15,985 bases of DNA from Spirogloea muscicola (lineage: Eukaryota; Streptophyta; Zygnematophyceae; Spirogloeales; Spirogloeaceae), in assembly GCA_009602725.1 (NCBI GenBank), contig WELB01000020.1:247327-263311 (forward strand), written 5' to 3'. A program made the position numbers and the translations under genes. A model generated the notes under the pieces. That model did not search any database and had not been told where the DNA came from. It saw only the letters and a list, made by a program, of their open reading frames with translations. Each line of letters begins with the position of its first letter. Position 1 is the stretch's first letter. Below, one piece after another: positions 1-7,958 of this stretch.

Positions 1-18
1 CGGGCAAGGCTGGCCGCC

Positions 19-93
19 ATGGGGGCGGCGCCGAGCTCCAGCCACGCCTGTCCCCGGCGGCCGCAGGCCGCTCGACTGCCGCTGCCGCCCTGA
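19..93 (+). promoter_or_regulatory. Upstream ORF in the 5' leader of the lipase gene
   Basis: A 24-codon ORF begins at an ATG in the context gccgccATGG, which is close to the ideal Kozak sequence, and stops at TGA 91-93, 70 bp before the main ATG at 164. The main ATG has A at -3 but C at +4, a weaker context. If transcription starts upstream of position 19, scanning ribosomes would meet this uORF first. Whether it is transcribed cannot be told from sequence. Confidence 0.35.
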
Positions 94-163
94 CGGCGGC
101 CGCTCCCTGCAGCCCGGCCACTAGCGCCGCGGGGGGCCGTTGCTCGTCGCGCCGGGTGCGACG

Positions 164-3100
164 ATGCTGCTTCTCCTGCGGGAGCTCGTCTGGAACGTCC
201 TCTGCATCGGCGAGCTGCTGCTCTCCACGGTCATCCACCTCACGTACGCGGCGACGATCGTCGGCGCCGTCCTCCTCAGCGACCTCTCGCTCTTCGTGCG
301 CGGCTGGACATCAGCTCGGAGGAGCCGCCGGAGGGACGCGGAGCCGGACGATCAGAAGAGCAAGCCCACCCTCTCCAGGCCACCGAGCCTCAATGCAGGA
401 ACTGCGGCAGCCGCACGGATGGTGAGCGGCGCCACCATTGAGGAGCCTTTGCAGAGACTGAAGAACGGCGAGGAGCCTGTGACGAAGCCGAGGAACGGCG
501 CAACGCCGGCGAAGCACCGTCATGGAAGAAACGGGAGCGGGGCCTTTCATCTCACGCCGATTGTGCTCATCCATGGCATCTTCGGATTCGGTCATGGGGT
601 ACACAAGAGTCTCATATCTCCTCCCAAACCAACACTTTTATCTACTTGCGTGACGACGGGATCGAGCCCAGTCCTCAGCAGTCTTGAGGAGCACAGCCAA
701 TGTTGGAGATGTGGTTCTGTAGGGTGATAGAGATGCAGGGGCATAGTGAGGGCATCATTGGGTTGTTTCGTTTCATGCCTCTTCGTAATTGGAGCCGTGA
801 TCATGCTCTGGAGGTTTTCTAGGGCCACAGGAAGCCCTAGATTGCAGTTGCTCTTTGAGATGGAGTTACTTCTGACAGCCGCAGGTGGCGAGGGTTACCG
901 TGCCTGATGCCCCTTCCTCACTCGCTCATTAGAATGTGTGACGTGCAGAAGCTGGGCAACCTTTCCTACTTCGGCGGTGCAGAGTTGCAGGATGAGAGGG
1001 TGCTGGTGCCTGATCTTGGCTCTTTGACCAGCATACACGACAGGTCAGACTCTCTTCTCAAGACTGGTACATAAAACCCCCAAACCCCGGTGCTAAGTCA
1101 CACACAACATCAACCACTAGGAGCCTGAAGTCATGAATCCTAACCACTTCAACATGGTCTTGGTAATGATCGAGATTGTTCTTGTCAGGGGCTTGCAGCA
1201 ACTTGCGTGCTTGGCATTCTGCTTGATGGCCCCTATGCCTCAAGCGCTTGCTGTGGTTGCTCCAGCATGCCTTGCTTTCAAGTAAGGAGGCAAGATTGAG
1301 GCCAATGAATGCTTCTCGCACAGATCTTGACAGATATTAAGGCAATTTTCCTTTTGCAACTTTCTCCAGAGCTTGCGAGCTATTCTCTTACCTGAAGGGT
1401 GGGGCAGTGGATTACGGCGAGGAGCACAGCCGGCAAGCTGGTCACGATCGGTACGGGAGGACATATCTCAAGGGTAAACCCTTTCCCCACACCAACAGGT
1501 TACGTACTTCATAACTTTCCAGTAGCTTCTACATCTGATGAGGGCAGTCACACCATGATCGCATTGAAGGGCAAGCAGCTTCGGAGACGTCTGTTTGGAT
1601 TCTCTGGCAGCCTCGTCCATTATATCAAAGCTTTGTCCAGGATTGTAAGAAAGTGGGCAGGTTGCGTATCAAGGTCTTGCCATGCTACGGGGGACTGTCC
1701 TGAGTAGCAGGTGGACTAGGCATCGCACATGATATGTCCGAGCGAGACTACCAGCTTGGTCCAATAGCCTAGCAAAAAATTGTCAAACATGATGATGGTG
1801 CTGCACCATCCTCATGCAGGCAATTGTTGTGCCCCCTCGACTCTGACTTTCTGAGATGATATTAGCGAGGTCAATGACAGGTCACACAAGTTTGAGGCTT
1901 TTGATATTCCTCCAGCTGTTTTCCAGCTCAGCGTAACCATCTAAAACGTTCCTATCTTGTTTGATTGTAAATCTAGGACACTACGAGGAGTGGAGCGATG
2001 AGCATCCTGTGCACTTTGTGGCCCATTCATCTGGGGTCCAGGTTGCACGCCTCCTACAGACAATGCTCGCAGAGAAGGTATGCTACTCAAGAGTAGGTGG
2101 CAAATCATCAGATGTTTTGTGTTGTACAAGAATTTCATGTGCTTGAAGATAGTGTCAATGTAGTGGAGCCTGGGTGGACAGTCAACTACCACCTCTGATT
2201 GTTCTTTGTGTGTACAACCGAGCAGGCTTTTGCTGGCAATCACAAAACGAGTGACCGCTGGGTAGCAAGCATCACGTCTCTGTCTGGTGCAATGAATGGG
2301 ACAACACGGGTCTTCATCGACGGAATCAGGTGACTTTTGCGGGGTCCTTAGTTCCAAGCCAGCAAGTGAGGACTACACCTGCAAGTGCCTGACTGCTGGA
2401 GCTGCGAGCTCTCTGATGTAGCCACACCTGAAATTGCTCTGCTGTCTTTGGCAGTCCCACAGATGGCAAGTCCATGCATCCCATTGCCCTTCTTCAGGTC
2501 CTCCGTGTGGGCATCGTCATTTACGAGTTTCTGGACCTGCCAAGTCTGAAAAATTGGTACAGTTTCGGATTTGAGCACTTTCGGATGGCTTGGCACCAGA
2601 TGGGCATATTGGGCTTGCTTTGTCACCTGGTCAGCATTCAGGGACCCTTTTTGTCGGGGGACTGGGTTCTCCCAGATCTGAGTATACAGAACAGTATTGA
2701 GCTCAACAAGAAGCTGAGAACTTATCCAAATACTTATTACTTCAGGTATTCTTGGTTGAAGATTCTGCATTCGGAACATGCTTTTGGCAGGAGTGTTGAG
2801 ATCCTGGCAGCTTCAGCTACTGCCCGTTTCTCTGTTGGAGTCAACTGTCGAACCTGCCAACAAAGCCTTCAGTCTAGCTAGAGTTCTGTAAGGAGCCCTT
2901 GAGCCTGTCGGTGATACCTGATGAGCAAGGGGTTATTCAAAGTGGCATCTTCATGGTGAATCCATTCCGTGGCTGCGAATCAAAAGGATGAATGCTGGCT
3001 TGTGGTTGGTTTGACACAGGCTCTGCCTGCAGTTATGCAACTGTGCAGACGCGAAAAATCTTCGGACGCACTATTCCTGCCAGTCCAAATATACATCCCC

Positions 3101-3981
3101 TCTTCATTCTTAGGACACTGCAGATTGGGCAGTGGCGGCACCCCACATACTACCCCCGCCCATATGATGGTTACAGGTACTGTCTTGATGTGCTCTGCAA
3201 ACATCAACAGGTGTGCCAGATGTCACAGCTCATGTGTTGGTGTGGTGTTACTGGGCTGAGGTCAAGACTTCTTCTCCGTGTCTGTCTAATTGGCACTGTA
3301 GGTTGCAGCTAACTGCTCTGAAACAGTTGGCCCACATACATAACAATTTTGTTGGGCAAGGGGGTTGGACCATATTTTTCCCCTGACGCTCGTGTCAACC
3401 TGCAACAGGGATGAAGATTGGCATGACAATGATGGTGCTCTCAACACAATCTCCATGCTGTACCCAAGGTTGCCAGAAGAGCATCCCAATCTCCCCTTGG
3501 ATGTCAATTCCAAGACTTTCAAGCCAGGGATTTGGTGAGCTTTCACATGCTAGATGATTGTCATGAGCACATGAGCCTCTCCCTGTGATTGATGAGCGAG
3601 CAATACAAGCAAAAGGAATCTCCGCTCAAGTGATTTTGGCCTGGACTGAGCAAACTGAGATAAGCACGAGTTGCGCTCGCCAGCTGCTTCAGTAGAGGAC
3701 TACATTGGGAAGATGGCCTGACCGGTACTTGCGTGGGGCATTGTGTTGCAACCGTCAAATATTATGTTGATTATTGATGGAGAAGCTGTTGACGTCGATG
3801 CAGGTACTACTCAGTGGTAAATGCAGACCACATTTATTTCATAATGAATAAGAAAAGAGCTGGGCCTCTGTTCGACTCTTTCTACAATTCTGTATTTAGG
3901 AGGTGCAGGGACCACCTTACGCCATCCCCCGCCCTAGCCACTCTGTGTGCTTGCGCAGACGAGTGCACTTGTAGACCTTGA
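164..3981 (+). CDS. Plant lipase of the bacterial family I.5 type (alpha/beta-hydrolase), nine exons
   Basis: The model joins exons 164-598, 949-1043, 1370-1473, 1977-2077, 2226-2329, 2455-2745, 3033-3176, 3409-3534 and 3804-3981. All introns are GT-AG and all phases agree, giving 1578 nt (525 residues plus TGA). Residues 1-48 are hydrophobic, so the protein is probably membrane anchored, and a basic low-complexity stretch follows to about 125. The hydrolase domain has the HG oxyanion motif at 137-138, nucleophile elbow A-H-S229-S-G, Asp433 in N-D-G-A-L-N-T and His476 in A-D-H-I. This order matches Geobacillus/Staphylococcus family I.5 lipases and their plant relatives. Asp176, His196, His202 and Asp354 align with the Zn ligands known in the Geobacillus enzyme. 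The likely role is hydrolysis of acyl esters at a membrane; the natural substrate is unknown. The first glycine of the usual GxSxG is Ala, as in several family I.5 enzymes. The ATG at 164 is the first in frame. Confidence 0.9.
599..948 (+). other. Intron 1 of the lipase gene, phase 0
   Basis: The donor GGG|GTACAC follows the HGIFGFGHG segment. The acceptor gtgcag precedes AAG CTG GGC, which resumes the conserved lipase sequence in frame. The other introns are 1044-1369, 1474-1976, 2078-2225, 2330-2454, 2746-3032, 3177-3408 and 3535-3803. Four of these eight introns (5 to 8) are phase 2. I see no gene nested in any of them. Confidence 0.8.
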
Positions 3982-4080
3982 CCAACTCACCCATAAGTGT
4001 TGATTTGGGTTGCGCTTCCATTTATGTAATTTAATAACTACAACGTCCGATTATATTATTATATTTTGCGAAACCTTTGA
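3982..4080 (+). promoter_or_regulatory. Probable 3' UTR and 3' end of the lipase gene
   Basis: The sequence turns AT-rich after the stop codon. A TGTAA at 4025-4029, the polyadenylation signal of many green algae, lies 44 bp after the stop, followed by a T/A-rich block to about 4068. Without transcripts the exact end is a guess. Confidence 0.25.
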
Positions 4081-4540
4081 CTAGATCCCCATTATAAAAG
4101 TTGAACTTGGCGGTTGTGTATGGCATAGTTTGTCCGTTGAAGAAGCACAGGCACAGCTCCACTTATGGCACACTGTTAGCGTCCACGTAGATGTGCTGCT
4201 ATAACGTCCGTCTTATCGTAGTATTGGTCCCAGTGTGATCCTTCGATCCATAGTTCGAGATTGTTCAATGCTTGTCCTTGTCACACGACAGTACATCCAT
4301 ATGCAATACGTTGTTTAGCAATTTGTTGAATCAGCAGTTTGAGTTGGCGATCTCTTCTGTCAAGTGCTGTAGTACAGTGAACAGCAGCAAATGGGTTGGG
4401 TAACCATACGACACAGCCTTGTGCACCATGGAAGCGCTCCCTGTCAAAAGGGGTGCCCCGGCATACAACTCCCAACTTCGAGGCCATCTTGTTGCTTGGG
4501 TGTGCCCTAGCTATGGCTGCTACGCACCAAGGGTGCGGCT

Positions 4541-4660
4541 CTTTGTGCGCCCAGGCGGAGTCTGTGCCAGTCTGGTCTCTGTGTGCGGCCAGGCGGAGCC
4601 TGTGCTAGTCCGGCTCTGTGTGCGGCAAGGTGGAGCTTTGTGCTACTCTGGAGTTTGTGT
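4541..4660. repeat. Degenerate tandem repeat, about 38-bp unit, three copies
   Basis: Units start at about 4541, 4579 and 4616, with a partial fourth at 4655. Each unit begins CTNTGTGCG and contains MAGGYGGAG then a GTGC-rich tail, with spacings of 38, 37 and 39 bp. The unit length is not a multiple of three and the region carries no recognisable protein, so this looks like a non-coding minisatellite. The surrounding 4080-5580 region shows no gene that I can recognise. Confidence 0.7.
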
Positions 4661-4804
4661 GCTATCAAAACAAACTGGTTTCACAATAAGCGGATCTATT
4701 AATGTACCGCCGAAAGGAGGGTGCTGCTGGTCCCTTGGAGGAGGGCAAACGTCCAGTGTAGGACTCAGTGGAGAGGAGGAGCTGAGACTGTTGATCTCAA
4801 TAGA

Positions 4805-4825
4805 CAGGAGCAGGAGCAGGAGCAG
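4805..4825. repeat. CAGGAG microsatellite, 3.5 units
   Basis: A perfect six-base repeat, CAGGAG three times plus CAG, lies within a purine-rich stretch (about 4765-4826). It is intergenic and no gene is attached. Confidence 0.85.
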
Positions 4826-5004
4826 CTTATTTAAGGACAATTTCGTTCTTACGTCCGCGCAGACAACTCCAATCATAGATTAGCGATGACCTTGCTGTGC
4901 AATTAAGTCAATCACCATTGATCATGCCAATTGAGCCACATATTGCAGGTCAACTTATGCAACTTTGGTTTGCAATTAGATGGTGATTGTCGTGGTCATC
5001 GTTG

Positions 5005-5038
5005 ATCCATGACAAGAACACATCCATGACAAGAACAC
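5005..5038. repeat. Exact 17-bp tandem duplication
   Basis: The 17-mer ATCCATGACAAGAACAC occurs twice with no gap (5005-5021 and 5022-5038). It is probably a replication-slippage duplication in intergenic DNA. Confidence 0.9.
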
Positions 5039-5579
5039 AACAGCCAAAGTAACTAGGGAAGCATGAACACCTCTGGTGTATGTTGGGTATCACTGCATTC
5101 TCGCCGGTGCAATAGGCTGTAGCCCGCAAACTCAGGTAGTCATCACCATGAGTTTGCAGATGCTATAGATGACAGAGGTTGCCGTCATGAAACATGCCAG
5201 TGAAATATGCATAGACCTCATCCCCAACGCTATTTGTGCAACAAAGCGACATTTCACATGAAATTGTTTGAGGTGTCATGCTGACAAGTACAGGAATAAG
5301 TAGGTCACAAGTTGCCAATTGATATGACGTCCACCTGATGCAGTCCACTGATGCACTCAATAACCCTTGAATCGGGCACTTGAAATTTGGACACTGCAGG
5401 AAAGGAGGCACCCAGCTAGACCCTGCACTTGTTGCTAGCGCTCAGCATGCCCAGCATGCTATGCAACTACCAGGCACTACCGAGAAATGAAGCCCAGATC
5501 AGAAAGGCGGAAGATTCCAACTGGGCTGCAAACTTCTTCACAGAGGCAATGACTACATTTGGCAAGCCTCGTATAGTAT

Positions 5580-6990
5580 ACCTGCGGTGAACCTACAAGC
5601 CCTATTGACACTTGCCGCTGCCTTGTCTTCGGCTAGGAATCCCCGCCTGCGCCCCAAAAATTCAGCAGATTATGGTAGCAAATTGGTTGCCTGCCTTCTC
5701 CACAGCCGTCATGAATGCTCCTGGGTCGTTGCCATTGGTGGTGTGCGCCAGGTGTTCGAAGGAGTCTACATCACCCTAAAGCTCGCGAGTGTAGCCTATG
5801 AGCAGGGTCTTGGCAGCTGTAAGCTCCAACATGTTATCGATAGATGCCCTCCACAACTTACTCCAGGATGCCAATCATGCAGGTCATGCATGTGCTAGGT
5901 AGCGGTGGAGGCTGTCTGCAGCCAACACTCAAGGATGGCAGGACGACGCGAGCATTGCAGCAACCCGCAGCCCAAGCTGACGGCACTGGCTAAGAGGAGT
6001 ATGGCTTGCTGGAAGGTCTCCAACAAGGAAAGCGAGTCCGGCGGGTGAAATATTGCCTGCTGGAGCGCCTCACTAAGTGCTGGAGCAAGGGTCAGGTACG
6101 CCATTAGCTCAGCGTCAACGCCTGTTTAGGTAGTCTGAGCACCACGGGAGGGCAAGAGCAAGTGGAGGAGGTACCGGGTGCAGCAACGCAGCTTGCGAGC
6201 ATTGCCAAACGCGAGCCGATTGTCGTCCAACTTAGTAGGAGACCGGCTGGCCTGAGAAGCTCCTGCAAGCTGGCCTGTAGCTGCACCTCACCAGGCGCTA
6301 GCATGCCTACCGGGTGTTGAGGATGGTGAGACTGCCCTGGAAACCCTGGCATCCCGGGGACAGGGCCAGAGGAGCAAATAGCTCCTGTTGCAACTGGCAC
6401 GCCACGCACTGGATTGCTCGGATGTTGTGGCTGAGCCAAGCCAAGCTCCTGCTAGAGTACTACTGAAGGCTGTGCAGATAGCACCAGGGGCAGGGGCATT
6501 GAGCAAGAGATGGATGACAATGATGGCAGCAAGACTTCCGCATGTGCAGTGTCAGTGGCGAGCGAGGTGTAGGGATGGGCCACCGCCTGGAGAAGAGTCC
6601 TGCTGGGTTAGCTGTAGACCAGGTGGAAAGAGGGACTAGGCTGAGGTTGACTAACTGGAGCTCCTGAGGCAGGGCCTGCGTTCACACTGTTGAAGGCGTT
6701 TGTGACATTTGCCTGCAAGATCCATCCACTCGACTACAATTCCACTGTCCTCCTGACGCCGCGGACAATGGCCTCGCAGACGCTCCTCACACGCGTGATG
6801 ATGATTGCAACCTGGCTGCTTAACCTTTGCTGCTACCGGAGAATTCTGTCCAGGCGGCAATGACGTTCTTCTCTGACAGAGATGCAGCAGTCCCTGTTGA
6901 CTGCCTTGCTTAGAGCAACAGAACTTGCTGGAGCAGATTGCCGGGCACGCGGCCATTGGTGACTCACGGCCATGCAACATGCTGGTGAAG
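5580..6990 (-). pseudogene. Relic of a non-LTR-type reverse transcriptase
   Basis: The clearest piece is read on the minus strand from 6790 to 6680. It holds C-E-A-I-V-R-G-V-R, then after an in-frame TAG (6734-6736) W-I-L-Q-A-N-V-T-N-A-F-N-S-V. This resembles RT motif A of streptophyte LINE-like elements, where the metal-binding Asp is replaced by Asn. Further along, 6529-6509 reads L-P-S-L-S-S-I where a S-L-A-D-D motif C would be expected. Next, 5978-5933 reads L-G-L-R-V-A-A-M-L-A-S-S, like the conserved segment near the end of such RTs. The pieces sit in different frames and contain stops, and the Q-G-D-P block was not found. The element is therefore dead. The outer limits given are approximate; motif A is the secure part. 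Confidence 0.55.
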
Positions 6991-6999
6991 TTGCTGCAG

Positions 7000-7590
7000 T
7001 GCCAAGAAGTCGGCTCTTTCCTTGCAGGAGCAGATCAGCGCAACGAGGGTGCCAGGAGGGATCGCTTGCCGGTCGCATGCTTGCTCACCTAGACCGCGTC
7101 TAGAGGGAGGCAGCACTGGCACCACCTCTGCGTCAGGTCCAAAATCAACAGCGGAGGGGGGATCCTACTGGCACGGTGCACGTCCTCCAGCGCCAGCCTG
7201 GTGCCTCGCGACGCAGTGATGGGCAGCAAGACCTTCAGCGCCTGTAAGAAACGCGGCACGAGAGGCAGGACGGAGCCCGAAGCCGATTTGATGGGGACTG
7301 CCGTAGCATCTGGTGATGGCAAGGACCGTGGAGGAGCCGAGAGTGCCCAGTGGGCGAGCTGACGGGCCTTGGGGAGGACCCATCAGGCGCCCGGGCCAGC
7401 AGCATGAGGGGGAGTGGAGTGGGGCGGACGTCCCAGCTGCAGGCCGCCGCCATGCGGGCGGTGTGCTGTGCGAGGCGGCAGGGAGCAGTGGGGGTGTGTA
7501 CCGAGCGATGGAGGGCCCGAGTGCACGAAGGCAAGCACGTTGGCCCACGTACGTCGGCTGCTCCTGGCCCGGGGTCAAGTGGGGCGGGTT
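7000..7590. other. GC-rich unassigned segment
   Basis: Several overlapping open frames of 65-140 codons exist on both strands. This is expected from high GC, and none shows a recognisable domain. It may include the 5' part of the dead retroelement on the minus strand or distal promoter of the downstream gene. Confidence 0.4.
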
Positions 7591-7592
7591 TC

Positions 7593-7623
7593 AGGGTTTA
7601 AGGGCTCTGCCAGGGCTAGGGTT
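7593..7623 (+). promoter_or_regulatory. Telo-box-like motifs upstream of the cupredoxin gene
   Basis: AGGGTTTA (7593-7600) and CTAGGGTT (7616-7623) are close to the plant telo-box in reverse orientation, and a related TTAGGGCT lies at about 7641. In plants such motifs are frequent near transcription starts. The matches are partial. Confidence 0.3.
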
Positions 7624-7700
7624 CTGAGGGGGGTTCAGTTTTAGGGCTGGGGGGGGGAGTTGGGGAGGTTCCCTTGGCGGGGAAGCGGCGGGGGCGGGGG

Positions 7701-7708
7701 AATATACC
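7701..7708 (+). promoter_or_regulatory. TATA-like box of the cupredoxin gene
   Basis: AATATACC is an isolated AT run inside very GC-rich DNA, about 250 bp before the proposed start codon. That distance would fit a leader of roughly 220 bases. This is inference from position and composition only. Confidence 0.35.
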
Positions 7709-7730
7709 CTTTGCGCCGCGGCCATTCGCC

Positions 7731-7757
7731 CACGTCGCCACGTCGGACGTGACGTGG
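7731..7757. promoter_or_regulatory. Cluster of four ACGT cores (G-box/C-box type, bZIP-site-like)
   Basis: ACGT occurs at 7732-7735, 7740-7743, 7747-7750 and 7752-7755. CCACGTC (7738-7744) and GACGTGG (7751-7757) form a perfect 7-bp inverted repeat. The second arm lies in TGACGTGG, a hybrid C/G-box that plant bZIP factors are known to bind. Binding here is inferred, not shown. Confidence 0.45.
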
Positions 7758-7957
7758 CCGCCCCCCTTTGACCCCCCGCCTCCCGCTGACCGCGGGGCCA
7801 GGGGAGCCCCGCCGCCCCGCGCTGACGGGCCCCGTCAAGCCCTGGCGGCGTGGGCCCCCCCCGGCCCACTCCCGGGCGCCCCTTCTGACGGCGCGCCGTC
7901 TAGCCGCCTCCAGAAGGCCGCGCTGCCATCTCACGGTCATCACACCGCCGCCACCGC

Positions 7958-7958
7958 N
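7958..7958. other. Single undetermined base (N) beside the proposed start codon
   Basis: This is the only ambiguity in the window. It directly precedes ACG 7959-7961, which opens the signal peptide. The neighbourhood is a GCC/GCG-rich run that is hard to sequence, so one or more bases here may be wrong. Confidence 0.95.

Noticed and set aside
1941-2779. Minus-strand open frames of 138 and 143 codons over the lipase gene
   Set aside because: They lie antisense to well-supported lipase exons and introns and carry no recognisable domain.
3599-3803. A possible extra exon in the last lipase intron
   Set aside because: The conserved W-Y-Y junction is made directly by joining 3534 to 3804; an insert would break the family alignment.
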